Positions 8,151-15,494 are shown, numbered from the stretch's first letter. The stretch is DNA of 37,242 nt from Deltaproteobacteria bacterium (GCA_947483545.1 CANKNP010000006.1:1-37242), one strand, 5' to 3'. The notes: generated by a model from the letters alone, not told the origin. Translations and numbers: made by a program.

Positions 8151-8954
8151 ATGATCCTCTCGTTGCTGACCCTGGCGCTTGCGGCCCCGTGCCCGGCCGA
8201 TGTGACCGTCTGCGCCGCCGAAGCCACGGCAGCGCTCGCCGCGGGGGATGCCCTGACTGCGACGCTCAAGGGAGGGATCGCCTGCGAGGCGGGGTACCTA
8301 CCGGCCTGCTTCGTGGCGTCGGAGGCCGCTACCAAGGTGAAGTCCGAGGAGTGGGCGCCCGCCTGTGCCGCCGGGGAGCAGGTGGCGTGCGGCGTGGTGG
8401 CGCTGATGGGCCCCGACCGCCCGGACAGCGCTGCGATCTTCGAGGGGTACTGCGATCTCGGACTCGCCACAGCGTGTCGGCAAGCCGGGTCGTTGGCGAT
8501 GGATCGGAGGAACGTCTCGCTCGCGGTCACGTTGTTTGAGAAGGCCTGTGCCGGTGGGAGCGGCATTTCGTGCTCGCGCCTGGCCGAGATGTTTGTTGTC
8601 GGCATCGGTGTCTCCCGGGATCGCGACCGCGCCCAGGCCTTCGCGAACGCCGGCTGCGAGCCGCTCCGGGCCACCGGATGTCGGGGCGATGGGCTGCCGC
8701 CTGGTTCGGAGGTCCTCGCACGGGCGATCGAGACGGGGGATCTGCTCATCACACGCCACACGGAGCAGGCCGCCGTCTGTCTCGTCGCCGTGCAGCTCGA
8801 CGGGGAGGGGAGGGTCACCCAGGCGCTCACCCCGGACTGTGACTCCAGCTTGAAAGCCGCTGCCACCCGGAACAGTGACCGCTGGAGGTTTGAGGTTCCG
8901 GAGGGGGAGGGGCCGTTTTATGCTTCGATGTATTTGTACACGACGGGGGATTGA
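8151..8954 (+). CDS. Secreted Cys-rich Sel1-like repeat protein
   Basis: 267 aa, ATG start with a purine-rich GGGGGACGGG ribosome site directly upstream. It begins MILSLLTLALAAPCPADV, a signal peptide with likely cleavage after the Ala-Ala, so it is exported. The body has regularly spaced cysteines and short helical pairs of the form C..G....C, for example GGIACEAGYLPACFVASEAA, VTLFEKACAGGSGISCSRLAE and AQAFANAGCEPL. This is the pattern of Cys-rich Sel1/TPR-like repeats common in this kind of genome. The C-terminal part (ITRHTEQAAVCLVAVQLDGEG onward) looks like a beta-sheet domain. It is divergent from the lipoprotein gene at 8060 across 90 bases. Partners are unknown. Confidence 0.7.
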   Translation: MILSLLTLALAAPCPADVTVCAAEATAALAAGDALTATLKGGIACEAGYLPACFVASEAATKVKSEEWAPACAAGEQVACGVVALMGPDRPDSAAIFEGYCDLGLATACRQAGSLAMDRRNVSLAVTLFEKACAGGSGISCSRLAEMFVVGIGVSRDRDRAQAFANAGCEPLRATGCRGDGLPPGSEVLARAIETGDLLITRHTEQAAVCLVAVQLDGEGRVTQALTPDCDSSLKAAATRNSDRWRFEVPEGEGPFYASMYLYTTGD

Positions 8955-8998
8955 GGCCCAGAGATAGCGCGCTGTCGCCCCCCGGTCACATCGTTCTC

Positions 8999-9013
8999 TG
9001 GCACGGTCGTTGC
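8999..9013 (+). promoter_or_regulatory. Sigma-54 type promoter (-24/-12), orphan
   Basis: TGGCAC (8999-9004), five bases GGTCG, then TTGC (9010-9013) is an exact match to the sigma-54 consensus TGGCAC-N5-TTGC. Predicted +1 is about 9025, three bases before the ATG at 9028 of a SUMF1-tail open frame. The box differs at only one base of 15 from the comM box at 34529-34544. It may have lost its original gene by deletion. Confidence 0.6.
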
Positions 9014-9027
9014 GTTTGGCGCTCGCG

Positions 9028-9273
9028 ATGTCCTTCCGTGATCCCGTTAGCCCCACAAGGCCGCTGGAGGTGGCGCTCCTGGTCGGCGGCGACACGGATC
9101 CCGCCGGTCCCGCCACGGGGTCGGGCGAGGGCGAAGAGGGCTACGCCCGTGTCCGTCGAGGTGGAGGCTGGGGCCACGACGCGTACTACGCAACCGTCTA
9201 CTACCGCGAAGACCTGTACGCTGACCACCCCTACCACTACGTCGGCTTCCGCCTTGCACGATCAATACCCTGA
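9028..9273 (+). pseudogene. Tail of a formylglycine-generating-enzyme (SUMF1) family protein
   Basis: An 81-codon open frame whose second half reads YARVRRGGGWGHDAYYATVY and then YHYVGFRLAR. The RV-RGGGW block and the closing GFRLAR are the conserved end of SUMF1/FGE-sulfatase domains, which are normally over 200 residues long. The preceding 40 residues do not fit the family, so the rest of the domain has been lost. It lies just after the sigma-54 box and could still be transcribed. Part of a 19-base direct repeat (9044-9062) falls inside it. Confidence 0.65.
9044..9062. repeat. 19-bp direct repeat, first copy
   Basis: CCGTTAGCCCCACAAGGCC occurs here and again at 9370-9388, same orientation, 326 bases apart. 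The second copy is the 3' end of the toxin gene including its TAA stop, read on the minus strand. The first copy may be a leftover of a toxin 3' end or a recombination site. Confidence 0.85.
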
Positions 9274-9369
9274 TACCTGGGCGCCATAGTCGAGGGTCTC
9301 GCTCAGGAGAGCAGGGCGAGGAACATCGGGTCCGTTGGTTCCTGGTTTATCCGACTGCCAGGCCATGTG

Positions 9370-9388
9370 CCGTTAGCCCCACAAGGCC
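9370..9388. repeat. 19-bp direct repeat, second copy (toxin 3' end)
   Basis: Exact second copy of the sequence at 9044-9062. It encodes, on the minus strand, the last five codons and stop of the PIN-domain toxin gene. Confidence 0.85.
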
Positions 9389-9750
9389 ACCGGGCAGCAC
9401 GCGAGCATCTTGGCGTCGCGAGTGACCAATGGCAAGTCGTCCGCGAGCGCATGTGCGGCGATCAGCCGGTCGAAGGGGTCGCGCGTCCACGTGAGCGTCA
9501 CAGCGATCTGCGACACACGTTCGAACGGACTCTCAGCCGGCCCGAGGCCACAATGCCCCGCGAGCGTGTCGAGGATCACCGCTGGGCTCTCGGTGATCCG
9601 GCCGATCTCATGAAGCAATGCCAACTCCAACCTCACCATTGGCGAGTAGAGCGGACGGAGGCCCCCGAGGCGTTCGCGCAAGGACGGGGGAAACCGGTCC
9701 ACCTCGCCGAGGTACAGCCAAACGACGACGTGGGTGTCCAGATGGATCAC
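9373..9750 (-). CDS. VapC-like PIN-domain toxin (type II toxin-antitoxin)
   Basis: 125 aa from GTG at 9750-9748, which overlaps the TGA of the antitoxin gene as GTGA, a typical coupled start; an upstream in-frame GTG at 9768 is less likely. The product is a PIN-domain RNase. The acidic metal-binding set is visible: the first Asp in VIHLDTHVV, the Glu in RLELALLHEIGR, the Asp in TRDPFDRLIAAHA and the last Asp in LVTRDA. VapC toxins cleave tRNA or rRNA when their antitoxin is degraded. The length is normal and the gene looks intact. It is transcribed with the antitoxin upstream. Confidence 0.88.
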   Translation of the reverse strand: MIHLDTHVVVWLYLGEVDRFPPSLRERLGGLRPLYSPMVRLELALLHEIGRITESPAVILDTLAGHCGLGPAESPFERVSQIAVTLTWTRDPFDRLIAAHALADDLPLVTRDAKMLACCPVALWG

Positions 9751-9980
9751 ATCGGCTCCGGCGTCCACTCCGACGTCCAGTCGATGCTGACGAGATCGTC
9801 GGGATCTCCCACCACCACCCCGGTCCGACGCGGGAGCCTATCCAACCAGCTCCGCCTCCCGGGGGGCACGAGCCGGAGAATGTGTCCGTTTCGCTCGATC
9901 TCCAGCACCTCACCCGAGGCGATCGCGCGGTCGAGGATGCGGTAGACGTCCGCGCGAAGCTGGGAGGCGGTGACTGGCAT
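9747..9980 (-). CDS. Phd/YefM-like antitoxin
   Basis: 77 aa, ATG at 9980-9978. The N-terminal part MPVTASQLRADVYRILDRAI and IERNGHILRLV fits the DNA-binding dimer fold of Phd/YefM antitoxins. The C-terminal part RRTGVVVGDPDDLVSIDWTSEW fits the flexible toxin-binding tail, with its typical D-P-D-DLV-IDW ending. It precedes and overlaps the toxin gene, as usual for such pairs. A consensus-like promoter lies so close upstream that the transcript probably starts at or next to the ATG, and no ribosome site precedes the ATG. An inverted repeat over the -35 box is the probable autoregulatory operator. Confidence 0.88.
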   Translation of the reverse strand: MPVTASQLRADVYRILDRAIASGEVLEIERNGHILRLVPPGRRSWLDRLPRRTGVVVGDPDDLVSIDWTSEWTPEPM

Positions 9981-9986
9981 GCGTTC

Positions 9987-10015
9987 AGACTACCGCATGC
10001 GCACGTACGTGTCAA
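9987..10015 (-). promoter_or_regulatory. Toxin-antitoxin promoter (-35 TTGACA, -10 TAGTCT)
   Basis: On the minus strand TTGACA (10015-10010) is followed after exactly 17 bases by TAGTCT (9992-9987). The expected +1 is about 9980, which is the A of the antitoxin ATG. The -35 box is perfect and the -10 box fair. This predicts a leaderless antitoxin mRNA. Confidence 0.7.
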
Positions 10016-10030
10016 TGATTCGTACGTGCG
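10000..10030. promoter_or_regulatory. Inverted repeat, probable toxin-antitoxin operator
   Basis: CGCACGTAC (10000-10008) and GTACGTGCG (10022-10030) are a perfect 9-base inverted repeat with a 13-base spacer. It spans the -35 box and part of the promoter spacer of the antitoxin gene, just where a Phd-type antitoxin would bind to repress its own operon. Confidence 0.65.
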
Positions 10031-10303
10031 ACTCCGATGGGAGGCGCCCGAGTTGGGGTTCCCCGCGGCGGCCGCGGATGAGGAGGCCCTGGGAGGCGGG
10101 GGGGCGGTCGGGGCGGGCGAAGCCTTTGTTGTGACGCTTTTCCTCGGCCTGCTGTTCGCCGTGGCGCTGCAGTTCGACTCGCCGAGTCGCGACCACGGGT
10201 AGTGCGAGCGCTTCGGCGTACGCCCGCGCGTGGTACCCTGCCGTCCGGGGCTGTCCGATGCCGACATCCCGGCGCTGGCCCGCCACCTCGCGCACCGGTC
10301 CGA
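10031..10303. other. Region without a recognisable gene
   Basis: Between the antitoxin operator and the broken lipoprotein gene I see no frame with family resemblance, signal peptide or good start. Open frames here are GC-rich and Arg/Pro-rich, as expected by chance at this base composition. Confidence 0.5.
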
Positions 10304-10636
10304 CTACGCGTGCTCGCTCTTCTGCGCCTCCGGCGCGCCCGCCGTGCCGCCGAGGATCTGCACCCGGCGAACCCGCCGGCCACGGCGGTATCGACCGGTG
10401 GGGCGGTGTCGCAATCGGAGTCCGAATCGGAATCGGCTGTGTCCTCCGCGGCCGTCTCGACGGGGGGTGTCGCAATTCGACTGCGAATCGGAATCCGCGG
10501 TGTCTGCCATCGTGGTGTCAGGGGGCGGGCTGGTCTCGACGGCATCGGCCGAGCGTCCGCTGCAGCCGGGGGCGAATAGCACCGCCAGGGAGAGGAGCGG
10601 CCGCACCGCTATGTGAACTGCAACCGGAAGGGCCAT
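10304..10636 (-). pseudogene. Frameshifted lipoprotein gene with Asp/Ser repeats
   Basis: ATG at 10636-10634 opens MALPVAVHIAVRPLLSLAV then LFAPGC, a clear lipoprotein signal. The product continues into DTADSDSQSNCDT. After a run of six C on the coding strand (G6 at 10462-10467), the sense moves to another frame, which reads PVETAAEDTADSDSDSDCDT and APPVDTAVAGG, a second copy of the same Asp/Ser/Cys module. Near 10365 the sense seems to return to the first frame as GGTAGAPEAQKSEHA and a stop at 10304. One base less in the C run would repair the first shift. It could be a pseudogene, a slippage-controlled gene or a sequencing error. Confidence 0.45.
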
Positions 10637-10693
10637 GTGGCGCAGCGAGATGGGGTATCACATCGTCGGACGCGCAGGCGCAGAGCCGCGTTG

Positions 10694-10740
10694 GTATCAT
10701 GTATCATGTATCATGTATCATGTATCATGTATCATGTATC
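10694..10740. repeat. Heptanucleotide tandem repeat (GTATCAT)6.7
   Basis: Six perfect copies of GTATCAT followed by GTATC, with no mismatches. It is AT-rich inside very GC-rich surroundings. It lies about 210 bases upstream of the gene starting at 10949 and is not inside a convincing gene. Seven-base units do not keep frame unless three are gained or lost. Confidence 0.95.
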
Positions 10741-10948
10741 GGACGCTCGCGAACGGGGGGCGGCGGGCTTGCCTGCCCGACAGTGTTGTCCCCCCGTCCT
10801 CGCTCCGTCGTTCCCATGTCTTGTGGCCCGGGAGCGCGAGGTGGTCGACGCGGACGCGGGCGGCGGCTTTCTGGAGGCCGGGTGCGGGGAGGGGAGCAGG
10901 GGCAGGTCATGGGTGCGACTCCAGGCGCGGGCGCGTGTTCAGGCTACG

Positions 10949-11878
10949 ATGGAGAGGATGGACTCGTTCGACCGGTTGGACCTTGGTGGCGTGGCGATCG
11001 GTTGGGCTGGCCGACCGCCGTCCCCCGATCTGGGAGTCGTTCGGCGGCTGCTCCGCGACGGCACCCTTCTCTTGGTGCGCCATGTGGGGGCGTGGGTTCC
11101 CGACCGCGCCCTCGACCTGATCAACGCCGAAGCGACCGTTTGCCACGAGATCGGACGGGTCCCGGAATTCGCCGCGCGGCTCGCCGGTACACTCACCCGA
11201 AGCGATGGGAACCGGGAGTCCAGCGCCAGCCTGATCGCGCTGCGAACCGGCGGCGGACACTGGCAGGCGTGCCTCGGTGGCTGCGCTCGGCTCTGGAATG
11301 CGGGATCGGGCGAGCTGCTGACACCGGGGCTGACCCTGGGGGAGCAGAGGGCGTTCAAAGGCCCCGAGAGCTTTCGGTTCATCGCGCTCACGATTCCAAG
11401 CTGGGCGTTGGCGCAAGACCCGCAGCACACCTGGGCGTTGGCCGACGAGGCGCGCGTCGTCCATCCGACATCCGCCGGCGTCGTCAGCATTTACGCGGGC
11501 GATTGGGAGTCCTGCGCGACGGGTTGTGCCGGGGGTTGGAGAGGTCCCAGGTGTTCGCCTCTCCCTGGAACCGTCGTCTCCCTCTACGATCGGGCGCTGA
11601 GCCCGCGCAAGAGGCGCCAGGTCGGGCCGTTCGCGAGCGCCACGACGAATGACGATGGCTGGGCCGACTTCGCCGGGTTGGCCCAGGGGGTCTACGTCTG
11701 GGCGGTCGCCTTCCCCGCCGGGACGGTGTGGGGAACCGTCGATGTCCGGGACGCCAGCCCGCCAGTCGACCCGTGCACTGGTTGCCTTCGCTGGACGTAT
11801 AGATACGATGACGATCCGACGGGACGGCCCGACCAAAGCTGGTTTTCCGTTGTGGTCGACTTCCTTCCACCAAAATGA
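10949..11878 (+). CDS. Hypothetical protein, 309 aa
   Basis: ATG at 10949 is the first start after which the composition looks protein-like; the frame is open upstream through the heptamer repeat, but that part is Arg/Cys-rich noise. I recognise no family. The product has no signal peptide. The N-terminal region includes DLGGVAIGWAG and LLRDGTLLLVRHVGAWVPD. The middle has RFIALTIPSWALAQD, followed by a stretch with paired cysteines (SCATGC, then GPRC). The C-terminal third (TVVSLYDRALSPRKR, then DDGWADFAGLAQGVYVWAV) resembles a carboxypeptidase-regulatory-like beta-sandwich of the kind that adorns surface proteins. That last point is an impression only. Confidence 0.5.
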   Translation: MERMDSFDRLDLGGVAIGWAGRPPSPDLGVVRRLLRDGTLLLVRHVGAWVPDRALDLINAEATVCHEIGRVPEFAARLAGTLTRSDGNRESSASLIALRTGGGHWQACLGGCARLWNAGSGELLTPGLTLGEQRAFKGPESFRFIALTIPSWALAQDPQHTWALADEARVVHPTSAGVVSIYAGDWESCATGCAGGWRGPRCSPLPGTVVSLYDRALSPRKRRQVGPFASATTNDDGWADFAGLAQGVYVWAVAFPAGTVWGTVDVRDASPPVDPCTGCLRWTYRYDDDPTGRPDQSWFSVVVDFLPPK

Positions 11879-11891
11879 ACGGGATCGCGCG

Positions 11892-12197
11892 TCAGGCGAC
11901 ACGTGGCATCCCGAGATCCACCACCCCATCCCTCAACCCCCCATCCGTCAAGATGTCGCTCGATCGCCTCACGATCAAGTCAAACAAACTCCAAGGCCTC
12001 TCCACCGGCCCCGTCACCGCGTGCCACACCCCGGCCACCGCGACCCGCCGCACCTTGTAGGCCCCGACGCCCAGCTCCGACCACTCCGTCGAGACCGGCG
12101 GCCACCAGATGTTCCCATCGTCGTTGCAGTTTCGCCGCTCGGGCGCGGACGTGCGACGGAACTTCGCCGCGCACATCCAGGCGTACTGCGCGAGCAC
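11892..12197 (-). CDS. Hypothetical protein, probably 5'-truncated
   Basis: 101 codons from GTG at 12197 to the stop at 11892, convergent with the previous gene and 13 bases from it. The sequence looks real rather than random: QYAWMCAAKFRRTSAPERRN, then DGNIWWPPVSTEWSELGVG, then RRSSDILTDGGLRDGVVDLG. The frame stays open upstream to about 12300 with plausible residues (ERLISQDTSPSYAPPWAQGS, then DTKHAVNDV), yet no ATG, GTG or TTG is seen there. The true start has therefore probably been lost. I do not recognise the family. Confidence 0.4.
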   Translation of the reverse strand: MLAQYAWMCAAKFRRTSAPERRNCNDDGNIWWPPVSTEWSELGVGAYKVRRVAVAGVWHAVTGPVERPWSLFDLIVRRSSDILTDGGLRDGVVDLGMPRVA

Positions 12198-12289
12198 GTC
12201 GTTGACGGCATGCTTCGTGTCTGACCCCTGAGCCCACGGCGGGGCGTAGGATGGTGAGGTGTCCTGCGAGATCAGCCGTTCGTGTTTCC

Positions 12290-12441
12290 TATCCGGTTGC
12301 CTGGGCCATCCAGCGCGGCCGGCTCGAGTTCACCCCCGAGACCATCTACCGCTGGGCGCCCGTCGGGTTCAGCGGCGGGCTCGAGATCCCGACAAGATCG
12401 GCCTCGGCTCGCTTGAGGTCGGCGCGGGCGTGAGCTGGTGA
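12290..12441 (+). pseudogene. Remnant resembling the end of an outer-membrane barrel
   Basis: One frame reads YPVAWAIQRGRLEFTPETIY and RWAPVGFSGGLEI. It then shifts to a second frame reading DKIGLGSLEVGAGVSW with TGA at 12439-12441. A terminal strand of alternating residues ending in an aromatic is the usual C-terminal signature of outer-membrane barrels. A frameshift near 12390 breaks it and no beginning can be found. This is a low-confidence call. Confidence 0.3.
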
Positions 12442-12938
12442 GGTGGTGCGGACGGGTTGATGTCCCGGCGCGGCGTCCTGTCCTGCTCAGCTCGCGAAAC
12501 CTGCTTACTGGAACCGGCGTTTTCATGGTGTGGTGCGTCGGGTTCACCTACTTCGGGATCTGGCCGTGCGGCTTGTTCCGGGGGATGCAGATCGTGGCCA
12601 TGGAGGGAGAATTGGGCGGCGTCGTAGACGCGATCAAGCGGGACGAGCTCGCCTACTACAACGCGCATGGCCATTACCTCGCCGTCCCCGAAGCGCCGCG
12701 TTCCCGGGCCGGCGCGAATCGGCAAGCGGTGGTCTGGAACCTCACGCCTGAATGGGCGGAGCTGGGCTGGGATCCGGTGGCGGAAGGCCCGCTGTTTCGT
12801 GGGGTCTACTGGGTGGTGCTCACTCGCGACGGGTTTGAGGTTCACGGGGTGTGTGACCTGGACGAAGATGGCGTTCAACGGGAGAAGATTGCCATGCAGG
12901 AGCAGCACGCCACGCTGGTGGATGGCCGGGCGCATTGA
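12438..12938 (+). CDS. Membrane-anchored protein with pilin-like C-terminal domain
   Basis: 166 aa if started at GTG 12438; ATG at 12525 (MVWCVGFTYFGIWPCG) is an alternative. A hydrophobic segment at about residues 22-48 would anchor it. The rest resembles the globular part of pilin-like proteins: VDAIKRDELAYYNAHGHYLA, then WNLTPEWAELGWDPVAEG, then YWVVLTRDGFEVHGVCDLDE. In such proteins a helix is followed by a sheet ending in a CDLD-DG motif. No canonical type IV prepilin cleavage site (Gly-Phe with Glu five later) is visible. A minor pilin-like function is only a guess. Confidence 0.45.
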   Translation: MRWCGRVDVPARRPVLLSSRNLLTGTGVFMVWCVGFTYFGIWPCGLFRGMQIVAMEGELGGVVDAIKRDELAYYNAHGHYLAVPEAPRSRAGANRQAVVWNLTPEWAELGWDPVAEGPLFRGVYWVVLTRDGFEVHGVCDLDEDGVQREKIAMQEQHATLVDGRAH

Positions 12939-13222
12939 CCCGGCCGGGGCTGACGGCGATGGTTGCGCGCCAAGCGCGGGTTCGGACCGGCGACCCGGAC
13001 GACGGCACCAAAGCGTGGGCCGGCTCACGCCCACCGCGCCGCCGTCCACCCGGGCCGCAGAACGCCGGTGCGCACGGGGCGGGCCTGGGGGCCGCCGGTC
13101 ACGCGGTCGGCAACGACCGCCAGTGCCCAACCGAGGCGGTTGACGCGCCGCGCCGCGACCCGCGCACCTCGCGGAGAATCGGGGCGCCCTTCGCGGCCGC
13201 CGTGCGCGCTACGCTCCCGGTG
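12939..13222. other. Region without a recognisable gene
   Basis: The 284 bases before the metallopeptidase remnant contain only Arg/Pro/Gly-rich chance frames on both strands. I see no repeat, hairpin or promoter that stands out. Confidence 0.5.
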
Positions 13223-13974
13223 ATGCTGCCCCTCCTCGCCCTGGCGTGCTGGACCCCCGTGGACCCGAACCTCGCGGCCGCGCCGCCGCTCACGCCGTTG
13301 GACGCGCTCCGGGCCTGGGCACCTGCGGGGTTCACGGTCGTGGAGGCCGCCCCGTTCGTCGTGGCGGGCAACGATCCGCGGTGACGTACGAGGTCTGGTT
13401 GTTCGCCGATGACGCCAGCTACCGCGCCGGGGCGTGGTCCCTGTTCCAGGACGTGCCGGACACCCCGTATGGGTACGCCTCGGAGGACGATCACGCGTTG
13501 GTGATGAACATCGCCACCGGCGGGGGGACGCTCGTCCACGAGATGGTGCACCCGTTCATGTCTGCAAATTTTCCGGACGCCCCCGCCTGGTTCAACGAGG
13601 GGCTCGCCTCCCTCTACGAGCAGGTCGGCGTCGAGGACGGGCGCATCGTCGGGTACGTGAACTGGCGGTTGCCTGGACTGCAGGAGGCGATCGTCAACGG
13701 CTCGCTCCCGGACTTTTCCCACTTCATGGCGCAGGACACCCCGACGTTCTACGCCAGCGAGCGCGGGGACAACTACGCCCAGGCCCGCTACCTGTGTCTT
13801 TGGCTTCAGGAGCGCGGGTTGTTACGTAGCTTCTACCAAATGTTTCACGCGAACGTCGCCAGCGATCCCACCGGCGAAGCCAGTCTGCGCGCCGTGCTGC
13901 GTACCGAGGATCTCCCGGCGTTCCAGGAACAATGGCAGGGCTGGCTGGTCGACCTGAGCGTCGGCACGAGGTGA
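13223..13974 (+). pseudogene. Zinc metallopeptidase (HExxH, gluzincin-like) lipoprotein gene split by a frameshift
   Basis: Frame 1 from ATG 13223 encodes MLPLLALACWTPVDPN, a lipoprotein signal, and runs to TGA at 13382-13384. Frame 2 continues VTYEVWLFADDASYRAG, then the zinc motif HEMVHPF, then AWFNEGLASLYEQ with the third-ligand Glu, and ends at TGA 13972-13974. The join lacks the linker I would expect between the VVAG strand and the EVWLF strand, so bases were probably deleted. GTG at 13381-13383 overlaps the TGA as GTGA and could in principle restart translation, giving 197 aa with the catalytic part but no signal peptide. The end overlaps the next gene by one base (TGATG). Confidence 0.65.
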
Positions 13975-15494
13975 TGTTCGCCCCACCCTTTACGGGGCTT
14001 GGGGTCAGCGCTTTTCATGCGTTGGCCGCCCTGTCGATCGTCGCCGGTTGCGCGGCACCGCCCCTGCCCGGGCTGCCAGCCCCCGCCGCGGTCCTCGCCG
14101 AGGTCGCTCCAACACGCTGGGAGCCCCTCGACCGCTACCTGATCCCCGGTGACCTCACCCACGCGGACCCTGCGATCCTTGCACGCTGCATGGGCGGTGA
14201 AGACGTCAGAAGCCGCCTCCCGGCTCGCTACGCCGTGGTCGAGGTGAGCCACGAGGGTCTGCGCATCGGCGACGTCATTGCGCCGTGGTCCAGCGGCACG
14301 CCGGTGGAGCCCACCGGCCCGGTGTTGGACGAACTGGGCGAGGCGCTGCGCGCGGCGGCGGGCATGCCCGAAGGCAGTTGCTGGGACCCAGCACGTAGTT
14401 GGGATCCGGACGCGCCGGGCCCGCACCTGCTGGTGATCGCCGACCGCGACGCACCTGACCAGTTCGTCCGCGCGGCCGTGGCGGCGTTGAGCGAACGCTG
14501 GCTGACGGGGGCTGCGACATCCTGGGACCTCCTTGTCGCTGACCCCTCGGCGGGTGTACCGGACGTACCGCGGCGCCTGCCTCCAGACGAGCGTTGGGCG
14601 CTCGCCCATCCGCCAACAGGAACCACGTTGTGGGGCGCTCCCACTTGGATGCCCCGGCCCTGGGCAGCTGACGACGAGAGATTGGGGCAAGCCCTTGAGG
14701 AGGAGCACCCGCCCTGCGAGGACACCCTGAGCCTCGCCCTCGACGACGGCCGGGTGCGCGCATTCGTTGGCGATGTCTGGTATGGCGCGCTCGTAAACCC
14801 AATCCAGGAGTCCGCGGGTTGGGCGTTCGACGACGATGCAATCCTGCGAGGGCTCACGGAGCTCACTGGACCGCAGCCCGGTGGCCTGCACGCAGCGTAC
14901 ACGCACGTCCGAATTTTCCCGCTGCTCGGAGGCGGTAAGTTCGGCGAATTCGCACACCTGGTGTCTGCGGTCTCCCGGAGCGTCGGGGTCATCCCCGACT
15001 TCGCTGCGTCCCCAGATGAGGACGGGGTCGCGCCACCGCCCCCCCGCCCGCCGTCCACGACGATCTGGCCGTCATCCCGCGTGGTCCCCGTGCTGCAGGT
15101 CCAAATCCGGCCGTGGACAGACTCGGCGAGCGGAGACTCGCGGTGCGTGAATGCGCGCGGCGATCTCCACTTCCCCTGGCATGGCGCGTGGCGCTGGAAC
15201 GTCGAAGCGAGCTCGACGAACGGCGAGAGCGTGCGCCTACAGGGCTGGGCACGGCGCGCGTTCTCAGAGTGCGGGGGGCACGAGCGCGACACCCTGAAGG
15301 GCGCATCTGTGGCGATCCGCCTCGCCCGGGCCGGCACCCCGGTGCTGGGTGCGACGGTTGGCGTGGAACCGAATGTCAGCGCGTGCATGCTCAACGAGGT
15401 GGCGCGTTGGCGGTTGCCCGGTTCGGTCCCCGCGATCAACCTGCGGATCACGCCCCCGGCGCCAATGTCCCTCGACCGGGGCGGCGGATTTTGA
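13974..15494 (+). CDS. Hypothetical lipoprotein, 506 aa
   Basis: ATG at 13974 shares its A with the previous TGA and has a GAGGTG ribosome site, so it was once coupled to the metallopeptidase gene. The start gives a lipoprotein signal (FHALAALSIVAGC). The body has DRYLIPGDLTHADPAIL, then HLLVIADRDAPDQFVRAAVA, then AYTHVRIFPLLGGG, a Pro-rich linker (PPPPRPPS) near residue 365, and a C-terminal domain of about 125 residues with three visible cysteines. That domain ends ACMLNEVARWRLPG, which recalls the TonB/AgmX C-terminal pattern (C..N.V..WRFP), but the match is loose. The family is not identified. The 3' end abuts the methyltransferase remnant on the other strand. Confidence 0.6.
   Translation: MFAPPFTGLGVSAFHALAALSIVAGCAAPPLPGLPAPAAVLAEVAPTRWEPLDRYLIPGDLTHADPAILARCMGGEDVRSRLPARYAVVEVSHEGLRIGDVIAPWSSGTPVEPTGPVLDELGEALRAAAGMPEGSCWDPARSWDPDAPGPHLLVIADRDAPDQFVRAAVAALSERWLTGAATSWDLLVADPSAGVPDVPRRLPPDERWALAHPPTGTTLWGAPTWMPRPWAADDERLGQALEEEHPPCEDTLSLALDDGRVRAFVGDVWYGALVNPIQESAGWAFDDDAILRGLTELTGPQPGGLHAAYTHVRIFPLLGGGKFGEFAHLVSAVSRSVGVIPDFAASPDEDGVAPPPPRPPSTTIWPSSRVVPVLQVQIRPWTDSASGDSRCVNARGDLHFPWHGAWRWNVEASSTNGESVRLQGWARRAFSECGGHERDTLKGASVAIRLARAGTPVLGATVGVEPNVSACMLNEVARWRLPGSVPAINLRITPPAPMSLDRGGGF

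Noticed and set aside
10694..10740. Heptamer array as a possible CRISPR or origin iteron set
   Set aside because: Units are seven bases with no spacers, so it is not CRISPR. No replication gene or DnaA box lies nearby.
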